NCBI GenBank assembly: GCA_021780105.1
Contig: JAJXZJ010000046.1
Location: 267,597 to 331,596, forward strand
Direction of reading: 5' to 3'
Source: a bacterium
Lineage (GTDB): Bacteria > Verrucomicrobiota > Verrucomicrobiia > Limisphaerales > J093
DNA: 64,000 nucleotides
Part shown: piece by piece, positions 24,451 through 32,263 of the stretch
How the letters are laid out: each line of letters begins with the position of its first letter
Position numbering within the stretch: position 1 is the stretch's first letter
Made by a program: the position numbers and the translations under genes
The notes under the pieces: model-generated
Told to the model about the DNA's origin: nothing
The model's input: the letters and a program-made list of their open reading frames with translations, nothing else
Databases searched by the model: none

Positions 24451-25761
24451 CTATTTGCACTCGCCCAGCTTGCACACTTTGGCAATCTGCTCCGGCGAGA
24501 GCTTCATCTTGTCCGCCAGCGCCTGGGCGATGGTGATCTCGCGGCCGGTCATCGCCGGGCGCGCGTCCAGCCACTTCCTCAGATTCTCCTGGCTGACGAA
24601 GAACCCCTGCTTGAAGCAACCGGCGGAAACCCATTGGCCCTCCGCGTTCTGCTTCTGGCCGAACCAGGCAATCGCGGCGGGCGGTTCCAGCGAGGCTACC
24701 ATGCCGTTGAGCGTCTTCACGCGGATGGGTTCGCCCGTCAGCCCGTCCTTGGCCTCCACTTCGATGTCCTGCTTCAACCGCGCGGCCACGCCCAGCGCGC
24801 AATGCGTGCAGCAGCCGTAGCCGTGCGTCGTGCCGAACTTCACCCCGCAGGCGTCCTCGGGATACACCGCGCGATCGCAGAAGGCGCAGCGCGTGGCCAG
24901 TTCCTTTGAGCGAAGCACGTCCCAGGACAAAAGATTGCCGGGAGTGCTTTGCTGTTCCTTGGTGGCCGCTTCCTTGACGGCAAACGCTTTGATGGTCGGC
25001 CGCCCCTTCACATCCATGCCATAAAGATAGGTCGCGGTGACCGCCGGAACCAGCTTGCCGCTGGCCCAATCGGTCACGCTCACCTTGGCGGCTTCCATTT
25101 TCGCGTCCGCGCCCACGAGACTGGAGAAGTAAATGAAGTAGCAATGCGGCGAGCACAGAATGCGCTGCTCGATCTCGCCTTTGACCAGCACTTTCGTTTG
25201 GGGATTTACGTCGCCATCGCACATAAAGCACACCGAGTCGCGCGGACGCGTGTCCGTGGCCACCGGCGTCTCGCGCACGATGGCGGCGCTCGGCTGGCCG
25301 CCGCTCAGGTCCACGCCAAGCTCCTTCCACTTGCCGAGGATGTTGTCCTTGCCGAAGAAACCGACGTGGCGGAACAACTCCTTGCCCGCGTCGTCGTAGA
25401 AGATTTGCGTCGGAATCATCTCGATGCCGTAGCGCTTGCCGGCGTCCGGATTTTTCCACACGTCAATGAACTGCACGTTCAACTTGCCGGCGTATTCCTT
25501 CTTCAACTCCTCCAGGACGGGCGCCATCATTTTGCAGGGAATGCACTTGTCGGCGCCCAGGTCAATGAGCGCGGGCAGTTTGGCGGCGGCGGGCGGGGCG
25601 GAAGCCGTGGTGGCTGCCGGCGCTTCCGCTGTTTTGCCCGCGACGACCGTGGACGGAGCGGAACCGGTTGCCTGCGGCGGCTGGCGTTTTTTCAGAGCGA
25701 CGGCTCCGGCAATCGCCACGGCCAGCGCGGCCACGATGAGGATTTTCATGGGTGTTTTCAT
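24451..25761 (-). CDS. Exported thioredoxin-domain protein with two extra cysteine-rich sites
   Basis: A 436-residue protein with an N-terminal membrane/signal helix (ILIVAALAVAIAGAVAL), an Ala/Pro-rich linker, then a thioredoxin domain with active site DKCIPCKMMAPVL (about residues 72-84) and the cis-Pro segment MIPTQIFYD. Two further cysteine clusters follow: CFMCDGDVN...CSPHCYF and CAFCDRAVYPEDACG...GCCTHCAL. These resemble metal-binding NosL/TRASH-like sites but I do not recognise the family. The C-terminal end (CKLGECK) adds two more cysteines. In this island a thiol- or arsenite-handling role outside the cytoplasm is likely but inferred. Confidence 0.7.
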   Translation of the reverse strand: MKTPMKILIVAALAVAIAGAVALKKRQPPQATGSAPSTVVAGKTAEAPAATTASAPPAAAKLPALIDLGADKCIPCKMMAPVLEELKKEYAGKLNVQFIDVWKNPDAGKRYGIEMIPTQIFYDDAGKELFRHVGFFGKDNILGKWKELGVDLSGGQPSAAIVRETPVATDTRPRDSVCFMCDGDVNPQTKVLVKGEIEQRILCSPHCYFIYFSSLVGADAKMEAAKVSVTDWASGKLVPAVTATYLYGMDVKGRPTIKAFAVKEAATKEQQSTPGNLLSWDVLRSKELATRCAFCDRAVYPEDACGVKFGTTHGYGCCTHCALGVAARLKQDIEVEAKDGLTGEPIRVKTLNGMVASLEPPAAIAWFGQKQNAEGQWVSAGCFKQGFFVSQENLRKWLDARPAMTGREITIAQALADKMKLSPEQIAKVCKLGECK

Positions 25762-25838
25762 AGGTAGGTTGGGGGGGGCGTGAAACGGGAATTTCCTGCT
25801 GACGCTCAGCTTTCATTTTCACGCATCACGCACCAGTT

Positions 25839-26618
25839 TCATGGTTTGATTTTCTGGTAGAGCGCGGGCAGCCGTGTGCGATACATCTCGACGACGTGCG
25901 GTTCCATCTCGGCCAGCGGTTTCACGGGAATGAGATCCATCACCTCGGCGGGCGTCAGGCCGGATTCGAGTAACGTCCGCGTTGCGCCGCACACCATGCG
26001 TTTCAGCGCCGGCGCGATGTCCGCGTCGCTCAGGCCAAACCCGGCGGCCACTTCGCGCAGGGCCTGCAGTTGAAACCACAGATACGTCGGTCCCATCGCG
26101 GAGAGGATGGCGTAGGCTTCGAGCTTATCTTCCGCCACTTCCGGGCAATCGCCCAGCGGTGACAGCAGACCGGTGATTTCCGCTTTGTCCGGCGTGGTGA
26201 GCGCCGGGGCAAATGTGACTGGATTGAACCCAAAGTTCGTCACGGATGGCGCGTTCGGAATCACGCGCGCCAGTCGCGCGAAGCCGCCGAGCAGTTCGGT
26301 TAATTTTGCGAGGGTGAACTTGGGCGCCAGGGAAATGACCGTTGCGCCCGGCTTGAGGTTGTTTTTGCTGCCGGTCGCCACCTCCGCCATGACGGGCGGA
26401 TGCACGGCCAGAAAGACAATGTCCCGCGCCGCTGCCGCCGCGCTGTTCCCCGGCGCGGATTCAATCATGGGGAAACGCGCCTTCAACTTCACCAGTGCAT
26501 CCGCGTTGCAGTCGCTCACGACAATTTGGGGAGGCAGCGCCTTCGCCCGCTGCCAGCCTTCGAGGAAAATACGGGTCACCCGTCCGCCGCCAATAAAGCC
26601 GAGTGTTTTCGTGGTCAT
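25839..26618 (-). CDS. Pyrroline-5-carboxylate reductase-like NAD(P) protein
   Basis: A 259-residue protein starting at the ATG at 26618, which has AAAGGA 7 nt upstream. The N-terminal Rossmann motif LGFIGGGRVTRIFLEG, the VFLAVHPPVM strand, RVIPNAPS and the C-terminal dimerisation helices (AYAILSAMGPTYLWFQLQALREVAAGFGL, landmarks SAMGP, LREVA, GATRTLLESG) fit the ProC family (usual length about 270). ProC makes proline from P5C, but a lone ProC-like gene between thioredoxin-type genes in an arsenic operon suggests another substrate. The typical MPN motif of ProC is replaced by IPNAPS. Confidence 0.75.
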   Translation of the reverse strand: MTTKTLGFIGGGRVTRIFLEGWQRAKALPPQIVVSDCNADALVKLKARFPMIESAPGNSAAAAARDIVFLAVHPPVMAEVATGSKNNLKPGATVISLAPKFTLAKLTELLGGFARLARVIPNAPSVTNFGFNPVTFAPALTTPDKAEITGLLSPLGDCPEVAEDKLEAYAILSAMGPTYLWFQLQALREVAAGFGLSDADIAPALKRMVCGATRTLLESGLTPAEVMDLIPVKPLAEMEPHVVEMYRTRLPALYQKIKP

Positions 26619-26655
26619 GATGTATTCCTTTCTCGTCAATCGTTCGCCCGCCAGT

Positions 26656-26886
26656 TCAGGTCAGCAGTTTTTTGATTTCGTCCACCGACGGCACTTTGCC
26701 GCTCATCTTCACCTTGCCATCCACCACCAGCGCGGGCGTCGTCATCACGCCGAACGCCATGATTTGTTTCAGGTCGGTGACTTTTTCGAGTTCGTATTGG
26801 AGGCCGAGCGATTGCGCGGCCTGTTCCGTGGTTATCGTCAGTGCGTTGCACTTGGCGCAGCCGGTGCCGAGGATTTGGATTTTCAT
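26656..26886 (-). CDS. Mini-thioredoxin (redox-active disulfide protein, ArsE-like)
   Basis: A 76-residue protein with the motif ILGTGCAKCNALTIT and the cis-Pro segment GVMTTPALVVDGKVKMSGKVPSVDEIKKLL (landmarks TTPALV, SGKVPS). This is the TM0996-like 'thioredoxin family' fold, to which ArsE belongs, and such genes often stand beside arsenic transporters. Cytoplasmic disulfide reductant or arsenite carrier. Lies 4 bp after the K+ channel-like gene and 37 bp before the ProC-like gene. Confidence 0.82.
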   Translation of the reverse strand: MKIQILGTGCAKCNALTITTEQAAQSLGLQYELEKVTDLKQIMAFGVMTTPALVVDGKVKMSGKVPSVDEIKKLLT

Positions 26887-26890
26887 AAGA

Positions 26891-27379
26891 TTATCCTTTC
26901 ACTTCGTTTTTGTGTTCAATGGTTTTGGTTGTGGAAGCGGGCGCGCCCAGCCAGCGACGGACGCGGAGATCGAAAAAGCGGCTGACGACAGCGAAAAAGA
27001 AGGCCGCCGACCAGCCGAGCAGCAGCACGCCGGTCAGCGATTCCATCACGCCCGCCAGCCGCCACGGGCGCGGCAACACCACGTCGCCGTAGCCGAGCGT
27101 CGTGTAAGTAGCGCCGGAAAAGCAGAAGCTGGTCTCCAAGTCGGGCAGGCAGTGTTGCCAGAAATAAACGCCCGCCCACGCGCCGATTTCGACCAGATGC
27201 AGCCCCAGGATGACGCCGAACAGGAGCAGAAACACCGGCAGGTTGCGCCGGGGCCGGAAGTCGGCTTCGATCCGGTGCCATTGCCGGGTCTGCCAGTAGA
27301 GCAAGGCCAGCAATCCCAGCGCGTGAATGATCGCGCTCACGAAGGCCAGGACGACGGCGGCGATGATTGGCTGCAACAT
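26891..27379 (-). CDS. Ion-channel-domain membrane protein (K+ channel type)
   Basis: A 162-residue protein with two hydrophobic blocks at the N-terminal side (IIAAVVLAFVSAIIHALGLLALLY; VFLLLFGVILGLHLVEIGAW), a pore region with the selectivity signature TYTTLGYGDVVLP, and a last helix (MESLTGVLLLGWSAAFFFAVV). T-x-G-Y-G-D is the hallmark of potassium channels of the two-TM 'ion channel family'. It is embedded in the metal/arsenic island, 25 bp after the carboxymuconolactone-decarboxylase-type gene. Its role there is unclear; membrane-potential adjustment during metal stress is a guess. Confidence 0.85.
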   Translation of the reverse strand: MLQPIIAAVVLAFVSAIIHALGLLALLYWQTRQWHRIEADFRPRRNLPVFLLLFGVILGLHLVEIGAWAGVYFWQHCLPDLETSFCFSGATYTTLGYGDVVLPRPWRLAGVMESLTGVLLLGWSAAFFFAVVSRFFDLRVRRWLGAPASTTKTIEHKNEVKG

Positions 27380-27404
27380 GGTTTGGCGTCATGCGACCGG
27401 GCTT

Positions 27405-27812
27405 TCAGGTTTTCGCCAGCGCCGCGAACACCGGCTCGGCCTCGCCGAGGACTTTCGTCGCCAGCGCGAACCGCACGATGCGGACGGTTTCGAGCACTTT
27501 TTCCGCCGGGATATGTTGCATCTTGGCCTTGTTCGCCATCGCCTGGATGCACGCCTGGCTGCCGGCAGCCAACGCCGACGCCAGATAAATCAACGTCCGC
27601 GTTTCCTCGTTGAGCGCACCGTTGGGCGGCATGGCGTAGCCGCGCGAACGCAGGTGTTCGTAGAGCAGTCCCTCGTCCACCTTGACGGCTTGTTCGATGG
27701 CCGTGGGCACGGAACCCATCATTTTCCGCATCATGCCGAAGACTTCTTCGACGGTCGGCTTTTGCGCGTTCGCCGGTTTGGTTGTTTCAGTTTCATTTTT
27801 CATAGTTTTCAT
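27405..27812 (-). CDS. Carboxymuconolactone decarboxylase-family protein
   Basis: A 135-residue protein (AhpD/CMD fold). The ATG at 27812 overlaps the stop of the CDF gene in an ATGA, which decides between it and ATGs at 27821 and 27803. The conserved helices TRTLIYLASALAAGSQACIQAMANKAK and VLETVRIVRFALATKVLGEAEPVF (landmarks SQACIQ, ETVRI) identify the family. The AhpD peroxidase CxxC pair is reduced to one cysteine, so disulfide chemistry like AhpD's is unlikely. Such proteins commonly occur in arsenic and metal gene clusters with unknown function. Confidence 0.8.
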   Translation of the reverse strand: MKTMKNETETTKPANAQKPTVEEVFGMMRKMMGSVPTAIEQAVKVDEGLLYEHLRSRGYAMPPNGALNEETRTLIYLASALAAGSQACIQAMANKAKMQHIPAEKVLETVRIVRFALATKVLGEAEPVFAALAKT

Positions 27813-28774
27813 AAATTGCATGGTTCGGTTTGAAAGCGTTGTTGAACCTGACGAGCGGCGATGAGGTCTGACGAAACGCAGCCGTTGACTTCCGGCTCCA
27901 GCGTGGCGTGTTCGATGGCCCAGGCGTGCGCCAGATGTTCGCGGATTCGGCCCAGCAGCGTCTCGGCCTCCGCCAGGGGCATCGCGGCCAGATGGACATG
28001 CGCCGAAAGCACGCGGCGTCCGGAGTTCACTTCCCAGACATGGACGTGATGCACGTCGCGAACAGGGAAATGCTCCTGCACGTCGCGTTGGAGCGCGGCC
28101 ACATCCAGACCGGGCGGCGTGCCTTCCAGCAGAATCCGCACACTGTCCCGCAGCAAGCCCCAGCCGCTGCGCAAAATCAGCACCAGCACCAGAATCGAAA
28201 CTGCCGGGTCCAGATAAACGTCGTATTTCCAGCCGGCAAAAAGCGCCGCCACCACCACCAGCGCGGACGACACGGCGTCCTGGAGCAGATGCAGAAACGC
28301 GCTGCGCATGTTCAAATCGCCGTGATGATGGCCCTTGAGCAGGAACACCGAGGCGAGATTGGCCACCAGTCCGACGACAGCGACGGCCAGCATGATGCCG
28401 CCGCGAATTGGCTCGGGGTGCAGCAGGCGCACGACGGCCTCGCGGCAAATCAGCGTCGAGACGATGAGCAGCGTGGCGCTGTTGAGGAACGCGGCAAGCA
28501 CTTCCAGCCGGCCCAAGCCGTAAGTGTGGTTCGGGGAATTGGGCCGCCGCCCCAGCTTGCGCGCGACCAGCGCCAGCGCCAGCGCCGCCACGTCACTCAA
28601 GTTGTGCAGCGCATCGGACAGCAGCGCCAGACTGCCGGACACCAATCCGCCCGCGACTTCGACCACCACGATGAGCGCGTTGAGGCCGATGGAAAACGAA
28701 AGATTCCGGTCCAGCGCAGCGGGATTCTCGCCGGGCGAATGCGCGTGAGAATGGTTGTGCTCGTGGGTGTGCAT
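27809..28774 (-). CDS. Cation diffusion facilitator (CzcD/ZitB-like)
   Basis: A 321-residue protein with a His-rich N terminus (HTHEHNHSHAHSPGE), six membrane helices with the CDF metal-site motifs SLALLSDALHNLSD (helix 2) and LHLLQDAVSSALVV (helix 5), and a C-terminal cytoplasmic domain with the regulatory histidines (DVHHVHVWEV). Known: proton-coupled export of Zn2+, Co2+ or Cd2+. Shares a 4-bp overlap with the following CMD gene and lies 12 bp after the dihydrolipoamide dehydrogenase gene, so it is part of the same operon. Confidence 0.93.
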   Translation of the reverse strand: MHTHEHNHSHAHSPGENPAALDRNLSFSIGLNALIVVVEVAGGLVSGSLALLSDALHNLSDVAALALALVARKLGRRPNSPNHTYGLGRLEVLAAFLNSATLLIVSTLICREAVVRLLHPEPIRGGIMLAVAVVGLVANLASVFLLKGHHHGDLNMRSAFLHLLQDAVSSALVVVAALFAGWKYDVYLDPAVSILVLVLILRSGWGLLRDSVRILLEGTPPGLDVAALQRDVQEHFPVRDVHHVHVWEVNSGRRVLSAHVHLAAMPLAEAETLLGRIREHLAHAWAIEHATLEPEVNGCVSSDLIAARQVQQRFQTEPCNL

Positions 28775-28786
28775 AAAGAGAGATTT

Positions 28787-30199
28787 TCAGGTCGCGCGAG
28801 TGACCGGTGGTTGGTGAATGGCCTGGCCGTGCAAAGCCTGTGTGACTTCCAACACGGCTTCGGAAAAGGTCGGGTGCGAATGAATCGTCTCCATGATGAC
28901 ACGGCTGGGTAAATCGGCGCGCATGGCCAGCGCAATCTCGGCAATCATCTCCGCCGCGTGCGGGCCGACGATGTGCGCGCCCAGAATCCGGTCGGTCTGC
29001 GCGTGGGCGATGATTTTGACCAGACCTTCCAACTCGCCGGTGGCCTGGCCCATGCCGAGTGATTTGAACGGGAACTGCGCCACTTTGACCGGCTGGTGAT
29101 TTTGCGCCTCGGCTTCGGAGACGCCCACGGCGGCGTATTCTGGAATCGTAAAAACGCACCGGGGCACGACGCGATAATCCATCGCGCTGTTACGTCCCAA
29201 AGCGTGTTCGGCGGCGCAGATGCCTTCGGCAAACGCGACGTGCGCCAACGAGCAGCGGCCAACCACATCGCCGGCGGCATAGAGGCCGGGACGATTGGTT
29301 TGCAGATGTTCGTCCACCACGATCCGGCCGCTGCTCAACTCGACACCGGCCTCGGCCAAGCCGAGTCCCTCCGTGTTTGGCTTTCGGCCCACGGCCAGAA
29401 TGATGGTGTCGGGATTCAGTTCCGTTCCGTCGGCCAGCATTACTTTGAACGGTGAAGCCGGGCCGACGAGGGCGTCGCCGCCACTGACGGCGGTAATTTG
29501 AGCCGAGCAGAGGATTTTCACTTTTCGCCGCTTGAGCACGCTTTGCAGGTAGTCGGCCATTTCGGCGTCTTCGTTGGGAAGCAGCCGTTCCAACGCTTCC
29601 ACCAACGTCACTTCCGCGCCCAATTCGCGGAAGATGGCAGCCATCTCGACGCCCACGCTGCCACCGCCCACAACCAATAATTGCTTGGGCAGGAAATTCA
29701 GATTCAGCGCCTCGTCGGCGAGGAAGATTCGCGGGTGCTTCGGAAACATCGGCAGCGAGGCCGGACGCGACCCGGTGGCGACAATGACCTTGTTCGCATG
29801 AACCAAGGCCTGCTGGTGGTCATGATCCACCTCGATTCCTCCGGTTGCCGCCAGCCGGCCGCGTCCTTCGAGCAAAGTGATTTGATGCGCCTGAAAGAGT
29901 CGTCCGATGCTGCCGCGCAGCGCGTTCACGACGCGGTCTTTGCGGGCGATGATGGCGGCCAGGTCCGGTCGCGCTTCGACGGGTTGGAATCCGAATTCCT
30001 TCGCGCGGCGCAGGATGCGTCCGGCCTCGGCGGAGGCGCGCACGGTTTTGGTGGGAATGCAACCCCAATTGAGGCAGACGCCGCCCAAAAACTTTTCCTC
30101 CACCACAGCGACCTTCGCGCCGAGTTGCGCCGCGCGAATCGCCCCTTGATACCCGGCCGGCCCGCCGCCCAGAAACGCAATGTCAAAAGCCTCCGGCAT
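28787..30199 (-). CDS. lpdA: Dihydrolipoamide dehydrogenase
   Basis: A 470-residue flavoprotein. The ATG at 30199 is set by AAGGAG 6 nt upstream. FAD site IAFLGGGPAGYQGAI, redox-active disulfide GGVCLNWGCIPTK, NAD site LLVVGGGSVGVEMAAIF, second FAD contact LYAAGDV and the catalytic His-Glu segment HSHPTFSEAV are all present. Reoxidises dihydrolipoyl groups with NAD+, or reduces them with NADH. There is no 2-oxoacid dehydrogenase nearby; the only lipoyl domain in reach is the DGC-GcvH fusion encoded 79 bp upstream, which is the obvious partner. Confidence 0.93.
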   Translation of the reverse strand: MPEAFDIAFLGGGPAGYQGAIRAAQLGAKVAVVEEKFLGGVCLNWGCIPTKTVRASAEAGRILRRAKEFGFQPVEARPDLAAIIARKDRVVNALRGSIGRLFQAHQITLLEGRGRLAATGGIEVDHDHQQALVHANKVIVATGSRPASLPMFPKHPRIFLADEALNLNFLPKQLLVVGGGSVGVEMAAIFRELGAEVTLVEALERLLPNEDAEMADYLQSVLKRRKVKILCSAQITAVSGGDALVGPASPFKVMLADGTELNPDTIILAVGRKPNTEGLGLAEAGVELSSGRIVVDEHLQTNRPGLYAAGDVVGRCSLAHVAFAEGICAAEHALGRNSAMDYRVVPRCVFTIPEYAAVGVSEAEAQNHQPVKVAQFPFKSLGMGQATGELEGLVKIIAHAQTDRILGAHIVGPHAAEMIAEIALAMRADLPSRVIMETIHSHPTFSEAVLEVTQALHGQAIHQPPVTRAT

Positions 30200-30278
30200 C
30201 ACGACTCCTTCGCGTTGGCGGGTTGAACGATGATGTCCGGGACGATGAGAGCCTTGGACTTGAGGGACGGGTTGGGTT

Positions 30279-31145
30279 TCATTTGACGTGAAATTCATCC
30301 ACCTTCCGTTTCAGGATGGGGAAATAGCCGGCGAAATCCAGGAGCAGTTCGCGATCTTTCTCGAAGTCGGCCAGTTCCACTTCGACGATCCACCCCTGTT
30401 CGTAGGGGTTTTGATTGATCCGCTCGGGGGACGCCGTCAACGCCTCGTTGACCGCCACGACTTTTCCGGTCACCGGGGAAATCACTTCGGCCACCGCCTT
30501 GGCTGACTCGATGGTCCCCAATTCGCCGAACTGCTCGACGGTTGATCCGGCTTCCGGCAGGGTCAGGAAGAGAACATCCGAAAGGCTTTGCTGGAGGAAA
30601 TCGGTCATGCCCACGCGCGCCCGGCGGCCGTTCACCAACACCCAGAAATCGTTCTCGCTGAAATAAAAACCGGCCTTCGGCATCCGGAAAATGAACTTGT
30701 CCTTCCGGTAGGTCTCGTATTCGAAGTGCTCCGGAAACGCCGTTGCGGCCGGCGGACCGGCAGGCTCGGCGGCGTCCGCTTCCAGCAGCGCGGCGGCGAG
30801 CGTCTTGGCCAGGCTGCGTTTGGTCTCGTCGAGGCGCAGGGAATCCGCCAGTTCGATGCCGCGCTTCTTGGCCTCCTCGGTGACAGTTATTTTTCTGGCG
30901 ACCTTCAGGCCCTTCTCGGCGGCCAGTTTGCTGGCGCAGCGGGTGGCGCAGCCGTCAATGACCACGAGCGGACGCTCCGCCGCCAGCCGGTTGTAACGGG
31001 CGTCCGCGACCCGATAAAAGACCGGACAAAGAATCTCGCTGCCGGTTTGCTCCGCCAGTTCCACCGCCATCTCGCGGGTGACCCCGCCGGCGGCCTTGTC
31101 CAGGCCGTTGCAGGGCAAAATCGCGTAAGTCTGGTTTGGATTCAT
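30279..31145 (-). CDS. Fusion of DGC zinc-binding domain and GcvH-like lipoyl domain
   Basis: A 288-residue protein of two parts. Residues 1-115 are a DGC domain: Cys12 (LPCNG), Cys40 (ILCPV) and the naming motif VIDGCATRCA with Cys66 and Cys70. Residues about 145-285 are a glycine-cleavage-H-type lipoyl domain: FTENDFWV-like start, then GELGTIESAKAVAEVISPVTG, in which Lys216 (ESAKA) is the expected lipoylation site, and GWIVEVEL near the end. The other glycine-cleavage genes are missing. Overlaps the ferredoxin gene by 4 bp and precedes lpdA. Inferred role: a lipoyl carrier whose dithiol works together with a zinc/thiol site, in sulfur or arsenic handling rather than glycine oxidation. Confidence 0.85.
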   Translation of the reverse strand: MNPNQTYAILPCNGLDKAAGGVTREMAVELAEQTGSEILCPVFYRVADARYNRLAAERPLVVIDGCATRCASKLAAEKGLKVARKITVTEEAKKRGIELADSLRLDETKRSLAKTLAAALLEADAAEPAGPPAATAFPEHFEYETYRKDKFIFRMPKAGFYFSENDFWVLVNGRRARVGMTDFLQQSLSDVLFLTLPEAGSTVEQFGELGTIESAKAVAEVISPVTGKVVAVNEALTASPERINQNPYEQGWIVEVELADFEKDRELLLDFAGYFPILKRKVDEFHVK

Positions 31146-31432
31146 TGGCCCTCCAGTTCCTTGCGGATTTGCTTGATTCGCACCGTGGTTTCGTTTTTGT
31201 CGGGAAAGCTGAGCGCATCCACGCCGCAGGTCTTGGCGCAGGCCCGGCAGAACACGACGCAGTTCTCCGGATTTTTGACGATCAATTTCGGCTTGGCGTC
31301 TTCCCGCACTTCATAAACCTGGTGTGGGCAGAACTTGACGCATTCCATGCAGTCGTTGCACTTGGCGCAGTCAATCTGCGGGCTCCAATCAATCCGGCTC
31401 CGCGGCACTCCCATGAAGGTAATTGTGCTCAT
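31142..31432 (-). CDS. Ferredoxin with two [4Fe-4S] clusters
   Basis: A 96-residue protein with CAKCNDCMECVKFCPHQVYEV and CVVFCRACAKTCGVDAL, two cluster-binding sets. The first set has an extra spacing (C-x2-C-x2-C-x2-C-x3-C-P). Cytoplasmic. It overlaps both neighbours by 4 bp (HdrA-like gene before it, DGC-lipoyl fusion after it), so translation is coupled. Inferred role: electron partner of the HdrA-like and lipoyl proteins. Confidence 0.88.
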   Translation of the reverse strand: MSTITFMGVPRSRIDWSPQIDCAKCNDCMECVKFCPHQVYEVREDAKPKLIVKNPENCVVFCRACAKTCGVDALSFPDKNETTVRIKQIRKELEGQ

Positions 31433-31809
31433 TGTCCGCCCTCCGTTCCGGCCTGCGCCAGGGCCGCCTCCACTTTTTTAAACGCCTGCTCATTGGTCAT
31501 GTCGCGGATGTCGAGCATGACGGCATCCTTCTCGATGTTCAGCCCGGCGTCGGCGAAGGCCTGCTTGAACATTTTCCGCTGCATGTTCGGGGCGCACGCG
31601 CCGATGACGACTTTCCGGTGGACCTTCAAAAAGTCCGCCAGAAAACGGTCGCCGTCCTCTTCGCAGAGTTGCGGGTGAATGAAGCCGTATTCCACCGGCA
31701 ATTCCACCCGCACCTGGTTGATGAAGTCCCAAATGTCCATCGCCTGGAAGCCCGGGCATTTGCCCGTGCAGACGCACATGATGAATCCTGGCTTTTGTGG
31801 TTCTGGCAT
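31429..31809 (-). CDS. Stand-alone HdrA N-terminal-like protein
   Basis: A 126-residue protein; ATG 31809 has AGGAG 10 nt upstream. It resembles only the N-terminal domain of heterodisulfide reductase subunit A: an initial cysteine strand (GFIMCVCTGKCPGF), a helix and a second cysteine (IHPQLCEEDG), and the diagnostic VVIGACAPNMQRKMFKQAF followed by LDIRDMTN, equivalent to 'VVAACSPR...F....AGLN...MVNIRE' in HdrA. The FAD and ferredoxin domains of HdrA are absent; the separate ferredoxin gene follows. Known: Hdr-like complexes act on disulfides and, with lipoyl-binding proteins, in cytoplasmic sulfur oxidation. Confidence 0.7.
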   Translation of the reverse strand: MPEPQKPGFIMCVCTGKCPGFQAMDIWDFINQVRVELPVEYGFIHPQLCEEDGDRFLADFLKVHRKVVIGACAPNMQRKMFKQAFADAGLNIEKDAVMLDIRDMTNEQAFKKVEAALAQAGTEGGQ

Positions 31810-31849
31810 AAAATTCAATCTCCTATGGCTGGTTCTCCCGGAAAGCGCT

Positions 31850-32263
31850 TCAAGCTTCCGCCAACACCGCGTCCACGGCCTTGGCGATTTCCTCGGCGAC
31901 GGCTTCGACGGCGGGTTCTTCCACCGGGCCGAATTGCCGGAGCTTCGTTGGCGCGGGCAGGTTGTGTCGTTTCAAAATTTCCGGGACGAGCAGCGATTTC
32001 GCCGGTTTGCCGGAAAGCATTTCGGTGGCTTTGGCCGCGCACAATTTCTCGCAGCCATCCACCGTGATGGTGGGATAGTCCGACGCGAACGACCGTTCCT
32101 CCTCGCCCCCCGCGATGAACAGCGGAAGACAAATCGTGACGGTCTCGCCGGGCCGCAGCGCGTCGAGCACGCGGCGGCAGGCCACGCGGCAGAGCGTGCC
32201 GTTGGGAATTTCCTCGCCGCTGCACGAGACGATGCCGACTTTGGTGACTTGGATTTCGTTCAT
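31850..32263 (-). CDS. DGC-domain putative zinc-binding protein (copy 2)
   Basis: A 137-residue protein with the DGC pattern: Cys14 (VSCSG), Cys45 (ICLPL) and TVDGCEKLCAAK with Cys71 and Cys75. Two more cysteines (25 and 29, TLCRVACRR) are not shared with the sister copy. A charged helical tail (EEPAVEAVAEEIAKAV) follows. Overlaps the preceding DGC gene in an ATGA. The family is thought to bind zinc; no reaction is known. Confidence 0.82.
   Translation of the reverse strand: MNEIQVTKVGIVSCSGEEIPNGTLCRVACRRVLDALRPGETVTICLPLFIAGGEEERSFASDYPTITVDGCEKLCAAKATEMLSGKPAKSLLVPEILKRHNLPAPTKLRQFGPVEEPAVEAVAEEIAKAVDAVLAEA

Noticed and set aside
27405..28448. Long version (347 codons) of the CMD gene
   Set aside because: The N-terminal 200 residues are an out-of-frame reading of the CDF gene; the ATGA-coupled start at 27812 is right.
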